A stretch of DNA of 64,000 bases, from positions 111,274,991 to 111,338,990 of the forward strand of contig CM046442.1 in NCBI GenBank assembly GCA_025506515.1. The letters are read 5' to 3'. Both the position numbers and the translations under genes were made by a program. Shown here one piece after another: positions 44,301-55,379 of this stretch; positions within the stretch are counted from its first letter, which is position 1, and each line of letters opens with the position of its first letter. Origin of the DNA: Flaveria trinervia (Eukaryota; Streptophyta; Magnoliopsida; Asterales; Asteraceae). The notes below the pieces were generated by a model. That model worked only from the letters and a program-made list of their open reading frames with translations, searched no databases and was not told where the DNA came from.

Positions 44301-45680
44301 ATGACCTATCTGGTTTGCCTCCTCCACGACAAGTGGAATTTTGTATAGATTTGGTTCTTGGAGCTACACCGGTGGCAAAGACGCCATATCGGTTAGCACC
44401 ATCTAAAATGCAAGAGTTATCCAGTCAATTACAGGAACTAGTGGAGAAGGGTTTTATCCGGCCGAGTCACTCACCATGGGGAGCAACCGGTGTTATTTGT
44501 CAAAAAGAAAGATGGGTCGTTCTGAATGTGTATCGACTACCACGAGTTGAACAAATTAACCGTGAAGAATCGGTATCCTCTCCCCAGGATCGACGATCTG
44601 TTCGACCAGTGCAAGGAGCTTCATATTTCTCCAAAATCGATCTTCATTCGGGATATCATCAACTAAGGGTTATCGAGGATGACATACCGAAAACAACGTT
44701 TAGAAATCGTTATGGGCACTATGAGTTCTTGGTCATGCTGTTCGGGTTGACTAACGCACCAGGTGTGTTTATGGACCTAATGAATCGGGTGTGTAAACCT
44801 TATTTGGATAAGTTTGTGATGGTATTCATAGACGATATACTTATCTACTCCCGATCGAAAGAGGATCATGAAGAACATTTCGGGCAATTCTGGAACTGTG
44901 ACGGGAAGAGAAACTTTTCGCCAAGTTCTTAAAGTGTGAATTCTGGTTGCGGGAAATGAAGTTTTTAGGTCATGTGGTTAACAAGGATGGGATTCATGTA
45001 GATCCCGGTAAGATCGAAGCAGTGAAGAAATGGGATGCACCCCAGACACCTTCAGAGATACGACAATTCTTAGGATTTGTCGGGTACTATCATCGCTTCA
45101 TCGCGAATTTTTCGAAGATCGCTCAACCGTTAACACTGCTGACTCAAAAAGACAAGAAGTTTGATTGGGGACATGCACAAGAACAAGCGTTCCAAACATT
45201 GAAAGAGAAGTTGTACAACGCACCGATATTGTCCCTCCCAGCGGAATTGATGATTTTGTGGTAGACTGCGATGCTTCACATCAAGGATTGGGATGTGTAC
45301 TAATGCACAAGGGTAAGGTGATTGCCTACGCTTCATGACAACTTAAGGTGCACGAAAAGAACTATATAACTCATGATCTAGAGTTGGGCGCTGTAGTATT
45401 TGCACTTAAGGTATGGAGGCATTACCTGTATGGAACCAAATGCATCGTCTACACAAATCATAAGAGCCTCCAACATATCCTGGATTAGAAGGAACTTAAT
45501 ATGCATTAGCGACATTGGGTAGAACTACTTAGTGACTACGATTGTGAAATCCGGTATCATCTGGGGAAAGCGAACGTGGTGGCTAATGCTCTAAGCCACA
45601 AAGAGCACATGAAACCACTACGTGCTCGAGCGTTGGGATTGACTATTCAAATGAATTTAAAAGCTCAGATCCAAATGGCA
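44301..45680 (+). pseudogene. pol: RT and RNase H of element D
   Basis: RT motifs are PPPRQVEFCIDLVLGATPVA, QELVEKGFIRPSHSPWGA, YFSKIDLHSGYHQLRV, YEFLVMLFGLTNAPGVF (Leu replaces the usual Pro of MPFG) and VFIDDILIYSRS near 44823-44858. RNase H follows, with FLGFVGYYHRFI and VVDCDASHQGLGCVLMH. It is broken by TGA at 45336-45338, TAG at 45486-45488 and another near 45506. A frameshift near 44520-44570 scrambles the region between WGA and YFSKID. Confidence 0.8.
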
Positions 45681-45769
45681 CAAGTGAGGTAGTGAATGAA
45701 GAAAACTTTGCAGGAGAAGAATTCTGAGGGTTGGATAAACAAATGAGTTGCAAGGATGATGGTATACAG

Positions 45770-47064
45770 TACTTCGTGGATCATATATGGGTACCCAGAT
45801 GGGGAGGTGTACGTACCTTAGTCATGGATGAAGCACACAAGACGTGATATTCCATTCATCCTGGTGCAGACAAGATGTACCATGATCTTAAGGATCTATA
45901 CCGGTGGCCAGGCATGAAGAAAGACATTGCTATGTATGTAAGAAGATGCTTAGCATGCTCGAAAGTTAAAGCTGAACATCTGAAACCATCGGGATTATTA
46001 CAGCAACCTGAGATTCCCGAGTGGAAAGAGGATAACATAGCCATGGATTTTATTACCAAACTCCTTAGAACGAGCAGCGGGCATGATTCGATATGGGTTG
46101 TAGTGGATCGGATGACGAAGTCAGCTCATTTCTTGCCGATCCGAGAAGACTACAAAATGGATAAGTTAGCGAGATTGTACATAAAGGAGGTCGTGACAAT
46201 CCATGGAGTACCAGTGTCGATTATATCCGACCGTGACAGCCGATTTACTTCATGATTTTCGCAGACACTGCAGAAAGCAATGGGCACTCGATTAGATATG
46301 AGTACCGCCTATCACCCACAAATAGACGGCCAAAGTGAACGAACTATACAAACATTTGAAGAGATGCTGAGGGCGTGTGTAATCGACTTTGGTGGTAGTT
46401 GGGACACTCATCTACCACTGATTGAGTTCTCTTACAACAACAACTACCATACGAGCATTGGATATGCTCCATTCGAAGCATTGTATGAAAGGAAAAGTAG
46501 ATCACCCGTTTGTTGGGCCGAAATTGGTGAAAGTCAGTTGACAGGCCCAGAGATCGCCTAAAAGCTGCCAGAGATCGCCGAAAGTGCTATGCCGACAACC
46601 GTCGATAGCCTCTAGAACTTAACGTTGGGGATCATGTTTTACTCAAATTCTTTCCTTGTAAGGGAATTGTTTGGTTTGGAAAGAAAGGGAAGTTAGCCCC
46701 AAGATACGTAGCACCATTTGAGATTACATAAAGAATCGGTCCAGTGGCTTACCGATTAAGGTTACCACCAGAACTTAGTGGCGTACATGATACTTTCTAG
46801 GTGTCAAACCTCAAAAAGTGTTTGGCTGATGAATCCATTCACGTATCAATTGAGGACATCAAGATCGATGAAAAGCTTCATTTTGTCAAGGAACCCACCA
46901 TGGACAGAAAGGTCAAGAAATTGAGGCTAAGCAGAATACCAATTGTTCGCGTGAGATGGAATTCAAAACTAGGGCCAGAGTTTACATGGGAACTGGAAAA
47001 CCATATGAAACTTAAATATCCACATCTATTTGAGGATGACACTCTTGGACCTAACTCCAGCTAA
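45770..47064 (+). pseudogene. pol: integrase with chromodomain-like tail, element D
   Basis: The zinc-binding region is at 45830-45970 (MYHDLKDLYRWPGMKKDIAM, CLACSKVK). The core contains NIAMDFITKLLRTSSGHDSI, IISDRDSRFTS, then TGA at 46252, and ERTIQTFEEMLRACVIDFGG. It is interrupted again at 46558 by a TAA. The last frame, 46801-47064, carries RIPIVRVRWNSKLGPEFTWE, the chromodomain-like part. All three catalytic acidic positions are still legible, but the gene is not translatable as one piece. Confidence 0.8.
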
Positions 47065-47083
47065 TTTCGGGACAAAATTCTCT

Positions 47084-47095
47084 CAACGGGGGATA
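47084..47095 (+). other. polypurine tract of element D
   Basis: CAACGGGGGATA directly precedes the 3' LTR start at 47097. The upstream TTTCGGGACAAAATTC parallels element I at 8724-8745. Confidence 0.7.
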
Positions 47096-47463
47096 CTGTG
47101 ACATCCGTCACCACAAGATCCGTCAATTAACGCGGTTTCCATTAATTTTCTTTGATCGTTCATTCCTCCTCCATATAAACTATTTGTGTGGATATTATAC
47201 TTGCTTTATTATCTTTATGCTTGTGCTCTCATCATAAACGCATGCCATTTTCAAAACTTTTACAATTTTCATCATCGTTATCACTAAATATATCGATTTT
47301 TATATAATATTATTGTCATTAATAAAACTATTTTTAAGTTACCAATGTCATTAAATAAATTTTTACCATTAACATAATTAGTCTATTAAAGTCATTTTCA
47401 ATCGAAACAAATTGGGAACTCGGGGGCTAAGTGCAGGGATCAAATGTGACATTTTACCAAACT

Positions 47464-47496
47464 AGGGCTGGGTATAAATACCCATATTTCAGCCCT
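47464..47496 (+). promoter_or_regulatory. TATA box within nested inverted repeats, LTR D
   Basis: TATAAATA at 47473-47480 sits inside GGGTAT-AA-ATACCC (47470-47483). That in turn is enclosed by AGGGCTG (47464-47470) and CAGCCCT (47490-47496). A pyrimidine-rich leader follows. This is a strong candidate core promoter, with potential for cruciform or hairpin formation. Confidence 0.5.
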
Positions 47497-47869
47497 AGCC
47501 TCATTTACTCCATCTTCTTCTTCATGTTCTTCTTCTCCACTTTTCTCCTCCTCCTTGCACCAAACCACCCATTTTCTTCCCATTTTCACCAGCAAGACCT
47601 CGGCTACTACTGAGTCTACTCCTTTCTTGTAGGTAGACGACCTTGGTTGTCCCTTTCCTTGCTCGTTTTTCTGCTGTCCATTTAGAGTTTCGGGTGCTCG
47701 GGGCCAACCCGAGCACATGAGGTTGTGTGGGTGCGTGTGATGTCTTTCTGCGTATTCTTCTTGTTTGGGTGTGTGCAAAATGTGTCTCTGGAAGTCCTTA
47801 TGGTGTAAAACCTCATCCTCGGAGCAGTCGGAAGGCTCCTCTGCACTTCTGCAGTCGCAAACCTGCTGT

Positions 47870-48330
47870 TCTAGCGACTGGGTCGACCGTGCAATTGGGT
47901 GTGTCGTGCGACTGAGTTGTGCGACTGTGTCTTTCGTGCGACTGAGTGGTGCGACTGGGTGTATCGTGCGACTGAGTCGTGTGACCGGGTGTATGTGTGT
48001 GATTGAGTCAATGCGGATGAATGATGCGTGCGATTGAGTCAATACGGATGAATGTGTGCGATTGTGCGTGCAGCACACGACTGAATGCCAGTCGTACGAA
48101 TGGAGGTTCAGTTGTACGAATGAAGGTGATTCGTACGAGTGAATGTTGATTCGTGCGTATGGATGTTGAGTCGTGGGATTGGGTGCTGTGTGGTATGACT
48201 GAAGGCCGAGTCGCACGAATGAAGGTTCAATCTTACGAATGAAGCTGATTCATACGGATCAGGGTTGATTCGTGCGGATGGAGTGTTAAGTCGTGCGTCT
48301 AGTCCTGTCATGCGATTGGAGTTGTTATCT
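47870..48330. repeat. GTGCGACTG minisatellite in LTR D
   Basis: About 20 units appear, including CGTGCGACTGAGT, GTGCGATTGAGTCAATGCGG and TACGAATGAAGG. Several are letter-for-letter close to those in the copia LTRs of element II (GTCGTGCGACTGAGTCAATG near 14084). Confidence 0.8.
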
Positions 48331-49682
48331 GTGAATTCCTTCTTGTGTGCGATGTGTGTATGTCTTGTGATGTAAGGTGACGTCGACACGGTTATCATTG
48401 CTAATGACAATATTTTAGTTAACACTATCAAACTTATTAACACTATTCCAAATCAAATCAACATAACATTTTACGATTATCACCAATTGAATGGTAACGA
48501 TTAATAATTACTAAGCATTTCTCTAATAACAATGAGACTTCTACATAAATATCATCGACAATGACAATGATTTCTAGTACTTGGATCTAATAAGATCTAA
48601 TACGCATGTCTGCTTGTGTGTGTTACACGCGACCAAACCTATACAACCCGAACCAACTAAACGTTGCTATTTACTTTATACATATCACTAATGCTTAACA
48701 ATAATTGTCCATAGTGTTTGACCATTCATTGCATTCAACATTTGGAAACTTTGATCATTCATACTTACCACTTAAGATGTGAGTTTCGTGGCCCCTTTTT
48801 ATGCTTATACAACATTTCAATCATTTACAAACATGGGGGAAAAGTATTCTCACCCATTTTCTTCATGCTGTACAACTTACATACAATTTACATACTTGGA
48901 ATCAACGTGTTATTGTTTTCTGAGTACTTATCTGATACATGCTTGAGTTCGCTGTGTGGTTATTTCTTTACAACCATTTAATTCTGGTGTTGGAACTGAC
49001 GAATAGGTATTCGTAGTACTACTGGGTTGATACCCCCAACCTTGTCTGTTGGTATACTAGTTGGTACCAACAGAGGCCAGGATCGGGCCCTTGGGTGAAT
49101 ATATTCCGACAAGATTCTATGTGTACGTCATTAGGTTTGGTTGTAAAGCTCATTGTCATGTGATTTTGTTTACTTATAACTGTATTCACGGTATTCCACA
49201 ATAATTACTATACAGCATCAATTACTTATTTACTATTTAAACCTGCGTTCTCACTAACAATTTTGTTGACCATTTTGAGCATATCTTTTCAAGTGACAAT
49301 GCTAATTGAAGATCTAGGTGTGCTACCTTAGTGGAGACCCTAGGATGCATTTTTGAGACTAAACATATTTGATAAACATTAATTTTGGAACATTGTTGTA
49401 GTCTAATTTCACAACTTCAATCTTTTGATACTTGTTCCCGGGTTGTGAGAATTACATTACAATGTTATCTTCATTTGATTACGTGAATCATTTATCCTGT
49501 TATGCTAATGGCTATGTTGTGGTGAATATTGACTAAACACGACACAAGTCTCCTTTGTGTCGGGTGTCGTCATGACATGCTTTGTCATCATTACTTATAT
49601 TGCATCTCTATTGTTTACCATGTGTTATGACGATCCCGTCTCGTTACATCCCCGTGTTTTCGCTTTCAGTGGGGGTGTGACA

Positions 49683-50060
49683 CTACATCAAACCCACCGA
49701 AGGTCATCATGAATGGTCTAATAGGAAACTTGTGACCCTCTAGTTCTATGTCACAACCTTTGACCATCTTATAGATCCTGGTAGACTTACCTATTGCAGT
49801 TTCTACATCGAAGGGCGTATCTATATCTTACTACTAACAGGCAATTTATCATAGAAAGTAGCAGAAATAAAACTTTTACTAGCACCAGAATCAAATAACA
49901 CAGAGGCTAGAGTTTGGCTTAGTAGAAACGTACCTGACACAACATCAGGGTCCGTCCTAGCCTCCTCCTGCACCATCGTGAATGCTCTGGCACTCGTCCT
50001 CTGCCCTTCAGTCCCGGTTGTCTTCTTCCCCGCATCGGAACTTCAACCCTTGGCTTCTTG
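49683..50060 (-). pseudogene. pol: protease remnant of element C
   Basis: On the minus strand LFDSGASKSFIS is readable, with DSGA at 49881-49892, followed by KLPVSS-like and then decayed sequence up to the D insertion. It aligns in order with element B at 57140-57392. Confidence 0.65.
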
Positions 50061-51286
50061 CAGTCCCTACTCATGTGGCCCTCCCCGCCATAGTTAAAAC
50101 AGCTCCCTGCCTTCTATTCCCTTGCCATATGATCTGGCTTCCCACATTTGAAGCACACATTCAATCCTTACCTACAATCGCCGGTGTGCTCCTTCCCACA
50201 GTTGCCACACCTCTTCATCTCTGCACTAGATGTGACCACACGTCGGTCATCCACCGTGCACCTCTATTGCTTCGAGTGGCCCCGCCATGTCCAACTCGCT
50301 TCCTATTCCAATTTTGTTTACCGCCACCTTTCTTGTTGCCTTCAGCCACCACCACAGTTCTTTCATCATACAACCTCCCTGCCAAATCAACCGCCGACAT
50401 AAACGTGCTCGGTCGGGCAGCGATCATGTGCCTACGGATATCCGCCGACAATCCCTGAATATACCTCTTGATTTTTCGGGATAGGGTGTTACTTGATCCG
50501 GAACTAGCCATGCCATCTCATTGAACTTGGTGGTTTACTGCTGATGTGTCATTGTTCCCGCCTACAGCTGCAGGAACTCCCTTTCCACCTTATCCATTTC
50601 CCTATGAGGATAGAACTCCTCGATCACTAACTTCTTCAGCTCTGGCCATCTCATTCTTCCGATAGCCCGGCTACCCTCAGCTTGGATAATATTGTCCCAC
50701 CTGCATGAAGCTAAATTCACAAATGAGTGGGTGGCAAACTTCACTTTCTGATCTTCCTAGCACTCGCTGATGTCGAGAACAACTTCCATCTCTCTCACCC
50801 ACTGGTGAGCCATAGCAGCAGTGCCATTGCCATCAAAAGTAGGGGCTTGCATCTTTGAAATGCCCCATAGTTACAGCCTCGTGTCATTTCCTGCATAGGC
50901 TCTTCCTCCTCATCATCATCAGAGAGAACCATCTCAGTCTCCGGTCGCTCCCGCCCTCCCGATGACCTATTCCTCTCCCTTCTTTCTCCTTCTTTTACAA
51001 CCTTAATCACTTCAATCACCACAAACGGTAAGATCATCTACATGACCTCATGCACCTCTTCCACAACAGCCTCCTTTACTAAGGCTCTCAAGTTAGCACT
51101 CTAGTCTCCGCCCTATAGATGAGGGGTCTTGGGTTCTTCATGAACCACCTTCTCGGCTCCATGCCTTCCTCTCGTGAACCATGGTTCATTACCACGTCCA
51201 CCACGACCTCCGCCACGTGAAGCCTTCAATGATCTACCAACGGTATCCTCTAACACGCTATAAGATTCAAACACTAACATGGTCAT
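50060..51286 (-). pseudogene. gag: gag of element C
   Basis: The ATG at 51286 begins MTMLVFES as in element B. Further segments are EVIKVVKEGERRERNRSSGG, TEMVLSDDDEEEEPMQEMTR, GCNYGAFQRCKP, then MRWPELKKLVIEEFYPHREM (50660-50600) and KIKRYIQGLSADIRRHMIAA (50470-50410). Zinc-knuckle remnants lie near 50220-50060, with stops and a Cys to Tyr change. Frame changes near 50860, 50750 and 50560 make it non-functional. Confidence 0.75.
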
Positions 51287-51581
51287 GCAAGGGAACAGCT
51301 CAGTTTATGTCAAGTATAGTAAGTCCCTAATTACAGTGGCCAGTTATGATTAGCCACTTACTTTACTCTTCATATCCCAAGCATTACCTATCCAGACTAC
51401 ATCAGTATCTAAATCTACTAATGGCATATAAGCCACATAACATGCGCACGTAATACCGGTTAATATTGAGAAAATACCTCATGGCACGTAGCTACTCGGA
51501 CTGGCATCCCTTCCCTTTCCATCCCATTTTCAGTTTAAGTTTAGGTTTCTTTTGCAAATTTACCCGATTCACTTAAAATTT

Positions 51582-51594
51582 GGCTTTGATACCA
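51582..51594 (-). other. primer-binding site of element C (one mismatch)
   Basis: On the minus strand TGGTATCAAAGCC differs from the initiator Met tRNA complement by one base. It lies three bases from the 5' LTR at 51598. Confidence 0.75.
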
Positions 51595-51597
51595 ACT

Positions 51598-51871
51598 TTT
51601 AAAGCCCCGTTCCAGGGACGCTTACAGCTGGACAATCATCGCATATAAAACATATATTTACATTACTTATATAAAACATTGCAGCTGTACAATCATCGCA
51701 CATAAAACAACATTTCATTTCATTATAATAGCTTTTGAAAAATAATACATCGTCATCAAAATACAAAATACTTGTTGCATTACATCACAAAAACATTATA
51801 AAAATACATGCCATCCAAAAAGAGCCAAGTAGTTGCCCCGTGCCAACCTCAGCAACCTTTACGTGCCAACT
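51598..51871 (-). repeat. 5' LTR of element C, left piece
   Basis: It matches 29520 onward in the other LTR, up to GCCAACCTCAGCAACCTTTA. Element B interrupts it at the CAACT duplication (51867-51871), and it resumes at 61202. A short internal duplication (GCTGTACAATCATCGCACAT) lies near 51682. Confidence 0.85.
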
Positions 51872-52439
51872 TGTAAGGCCCCGTTCCCGGGACGCTTACA
51901 GTTGGACTCTCATCGCTCATAAAACGTATATTTACATTCATATTTCATAAAATCGCAGCGGAACACTAAAATAATCTTTAATTTCCATGTAAATGCTTTT
52001 GCAAGTTAATACAACATTCATTACAAAACAGCTTGTTCGCATTACAATGCAAAAACATTAATCAAAAGAATGCCATCCCAAAAGAGTCGAGTAGCCGCCC
52101 GTGCCATCCTCAGCAATCATTACCTGCCAACTGGAAACACATTAAAGTCAGTGGTGCTGAGCGAGTTCTAGTTTTATAATAAAACATACTTTTTGTTCGT
52201 AAAACCATTCTTTACTTTCTTTCAAAATCATACTATACTTTACGTACGTTCGTGATCATACATCATACGTACATACAGATAATATCATCATTATCTTCTT
52301 AGTCTTTCATGCTTCATTCTTTACTTTCATTCATTCATCATTAACTTTTGTTCATTCGTCGTACATCATTTACATTCACTTTCCTTCATTGATACATCTT
52401 TTCCTTTCCATCAAACCATAAACTTTACCCTTCTATTCA

Positions 52440-52745
52440 TGATACTGGACCTAGGCCTATCATAGACCTTCTATAACGGTGCACCGCACCTCATGGCCAC
52501 AACACCTAAGGTAAAGATTAGGTGAACTATGCAACACCTTTCTTTTCATGGTTCTGGACCAAGGACTTTCACAGACCTTCTATAACGGTGCATCGCACCT
52601 CGTGGTCACAGTACCTAAGGTATGAGTATAATTGTACTATTGCCATATGCAATACCTTTCTGTTCATTGTTCTAGACCTAGGCCTATCATAGATCTTCTA
52701 TAACAGTGCATCACACCTCGTGGTCACAGTACCTAAGGTATGCAA
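52440..52745. repeat. three tandem copies of an approximately 110-bp block in LTR B
   Basis: The conserved part reads CATAGACCTTCTATAACGG, then TGCAYCGCACCTC and TACCTAAGGTA. TATAAC occurs at 52472, 52581 and 52699. The same array recurs in the other LTR at about 59610-59915. The LTR of C has a differing block with a shared TCATAGACCT core. Confidence 0.75.
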
Positions 52746-53184
52746 CAATAGTTCTATGCAAATGGTCAATCACAAAGAAAGACCCCGATGTACATACCAT
52801 GCTTACCAGACTATCTTTACTTTCATTACTCATTAATGCATGCATTCTTACTTCATGTTCCTATTTTCTTTATCTTTCACTTTACGTTACATAATACTTC
52901 ATTTCATTCATTAACATTCAACATAAAGCCATAGGAAAGATAAACATACATCATAACAAGGAACATAACATACACAGGCATCAACATCATACAGAGCAAC
53001 ATCATACATACATAATATGCATAATCATGCAACATCATCATCATTATCATGCCCAACATGCTCTCTAAGGCCTCAATCGACATCTTACATGCTCTTACAG
53101 GAACCTTTACGTCAAACTTACATCTTCTCTTTCCCTCGAAAGTCAGAAGTCAAACTACACTTCTCCTCGGGTGCAAGAGCCCTA

Positions 53185-53480
53185 TTCAAGCGTATGGACA
53201 CCCTTCAGTCGCATGATCTCCATCCGACTGAGCATCATGCAAATGAACCAATGCGGATGAACACTCATGCGAATGAACACCCAATCGTGCGAATGGACTA
53301 ATGTGGATGGACCTTATGTGAATGGGACTAATGCGGACGACCACTTATGCGACTGGACCTTCAGTCGCATGGCCTCCATGCGACTGGCCTTTCAATCATA
53401 CGAATGGACCTTCAATCATGCAAATGGACCCCAATCGCACCCTATTCGGCCGTATAGCCTCCATTCGGTCACCTAGCCCT
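53185..53480. repeat. ATGCGAATGGAC minisatellite in LTR B
   Basis: About 17 units such as ATGCGAATGAAC, ATGCGGATGGAC, TGCGACTGGAC and CGCATGGCCTC lie 10-18 bp apart. The equivalent array in the other LTR is at 60345-60640, with independent changes. Open frames through it are artefacts. Confidence 0.8.
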
Positions 53481-54051
53481 AGCTGATGCATAATGCAGCT
53501 CATCCCGACTGCAGCCAAGGGTTTTCGGCCTCCAAACTCATCTAAACCCGTTTTAAGCCCATGTCGACCATCCTAAACCCTAGGGATGCATACCAAAACA
53601 CCATTCAAGCACACATAAACTCATAGTGAAGACTCAAACGCATCATACGCATACACACACATACAAAAACGGCTCAAACATACACACACATAAAAACCTG
53701 ATTTTCCGATGTGTTCCAGGCCCAAATCATTCAAAAACGTTTAAAAGAGGGGTCCTAGAACTCACACAAGCGACCACAACGAGTAGAGCTTCGATTTTAC
53801 TCGCTTCTCAATGATTTTGGCTACTCGAACCAACCCGAACCAACACTTTTCCTATTTTCTTCCTTTCTCTCTTCTCCTCTTTCTTTGGCTGGTTTTGGTG
53901 GGTGTGGGGGAGGGTAAAGGTTTGCCCTCTCCCTTAAATACTCCCACTTTCCCAACTTTCACTCATTGGCGAGTTTGGTCCGTTGACTTTGGACTTTATT
54001 TCTTTTTCTTCATTCTTCGGCTTCAAAATGCATAAATAACCGAGTGTTACA

Positions 54052-54064
54052 AGCCCACCCCCTT
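54052..54064 (-). other. polypurine tract of element B
   Basis: On the minus strand AAGGGGGTGGGCT abuts the 3' LTR start TGTAACACTCGG. Confidence 0.8.
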
Positions 54065-54089
54065 ATATAGGTTTTGTCCCCGAAACCTG

Positions 54090-55379
54090 TTATTCCTCGA
54101 GCAAGCGTGGGTAATGCTGTCTCGTTTCTTCCTCAGTCTCCCACATTGACTCGGATCGCTTTCTATGCTTCCATTGTACAAGCACAAGAGGAAACACTTT
54201 ATTTCTCAGCCTTTTCTCTTTTCGATCGATGATCGCCACTAGTTGCTCCACGTACTTGAGCCATTCTTCTACTTTGATATCTTCCAGTGATATCTTCATT
54301 TGCCAAGCATTTTCTCAGATGAGATACGTGGAATGTCGGGTGGATTCCACTTAACTCATCCGACAACTCCACTCTATAGGCCACCTCTCCTACTCGAGCA
54401 ATGATTCGAAAAGGGCCTATATACCTTGGGCTCAACTTGACCCGCTTTCTGAATTGGATAATACCCTTCCAAGGCGAGACCTTCAACATAACCCGGTCAC
54501 CCACCTGGAACTCAATCGGTCTGCGTCGTTTATCGGCATACGACTTCTGTCTATCTTTGGCTACCTTCATGAAGGCCTTGATCTTTTCAAGCTTCTCAGT
54601 CGTAGCCTTGATTACCTCGATGCTCCCCAGTTCCTTCGGACCAATATCACCCCAACAAACGGGTGTCCTGCATCTCCTACCGTATAACATCTCATATGTG
54701 GCATACCGATGCGGCATGATAGCTGTTCTTGTATGAGAATTCGGCTAACGGTAGGTGGTTGTTCCAACTTCCCCCAAAATCAATCACACATGTCCGAAGC
54801 ATGTCTTCTAGTGTCTGAATGGTCTTTTCTGACTGACCATCCAGTTTGGGGATGATAAGCCATGCTAATATGTAACCTCGTCCCCATGGCGTTGTGGAAT
54901 TTCTTCCAGAATTTGGATGTAAATCGGGTGTGACGATCAGACAGAATAGACACCGGCACCCGATGACGAGTTACAATTTCCTTGATAAACAGATCAGCCA
55001 ACCTCTCAGATGAATATGTCTCGCGGATCGGTAGGAACTGAGCACTCTTCATCAAGCAGTCGACAATCACCCATACGGCATCGTACCCTTTCGGAGTACG
55101 TGGCAGCTTCGTAATGAAATCAATGGTGATGTGCTCCCACTTCCACTTTGGTATATCCAAAGGTTGGATCTTCCAATACGGCTTTTGATGCTCGACCTTC
55201 ACCTGTAGACAAGTAAGGCATTTACTCACATACTCCACTACGTCATGCTTCATACCCGGCCAACAGTAATCCTTCTTCATATCTTGGTACATCTTCATGG
55301 CACCGGGATGAATGGAGTATCGAGTCTTGTGAGCTTCATCCATTATCTTCACCCGCAGATCCCGAAACGAGGAATCCAC
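54090..55379 (-). pseudogene. pol: integrase with chromodomain-like tail, element B
   Basis: The frame 55379-54780 holds the zinc-binding region (EAHKTRYSIHPGAMKMYQDM, CLTCLQVK) and the core (HITIDFITKLPRTPKGYDAV, VSILSDRHTRFTS, AYHPQTGWS). It loses frame near 54840, before the catalytic Glu. The frame 54717-54199 continues with MPHRYATYEMLYGRRCRTPV, VCWGDI and GPFRIIARVGEVAYRVEL. The last frame, 54299-54090, carries the chromodomain-like VQWKHRKRSESMWETEEE. The core reads SDRHTRF where relatives have SDRDxRF, a probable missense change. Confidence 0.85.

Larger units (their letters stand above)
42880..49682 (+). mobile_element. Ty3/gypsy element D, plus strand, 5'-truncated
   Basis: It holds gag (from its middle), protease, RT, RNase H, integrase with chromodomain-like tail, a polypurine tract and a complete 3' LTR (47097-49682). 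The 5' LTR, primer-binding site and gag start are missing. Element C sequence resumes at 49683, so D had inserted into the C protease region. Many stops and frameshifts show it is dead. Its pol is closest in style to element I. Confidence 0.85.
47097..49682 (+). repeat. 3' LTR of element D (2586 bp)
   Basis: It starts TGTGACATCCGTC and ends GGGTGTGACA, with termini matching those of element I but a different interior. It contains a TATA box inside nested inverted repeats, a CpG minisatellite (47870-48330), and a downstream GTAGTACTACTGGG block like that of element I near 2311. Confidence 0.88.
51872..54051 (-). repeat. 3' LTR of element B (2180 bp)
   Basis: In plus reading it starts TGTAAGGCCCCG and ends CCGAGTGTTACA. 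It contains three tandem copies, of about 109-118 bp, of a TAGACCTTCTATAACGGTGCA block (52440-52745). A CpG minisatellite lies at 53185-53480. On the minus strand a TATTTAAG element near 53935-53942 is a possible TATA box. Confidence 0.92.

Noticed and set aside
47440..48216. 258-codon minus-strand ORF in LTR D
   Set aside because: It runs antisense through the promoter and minisatellite of an LTR; its His/Ser/Arg-rich repeats mirror the DNA repeat.
52706..53476. Plus-strand ORFs through LTR B (for example 53017-53301)
   Set aside because: They read the CpG minisatellite and tandem blocks of an LTR whose element is on the other strand; repeated in the second LTR with different breaks.
53560..53590. 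Telomere-like CCTAAACCCTAGGG string in LTR B
   Set aside because: A single partial match; no tandem TTTAGGG array is present.
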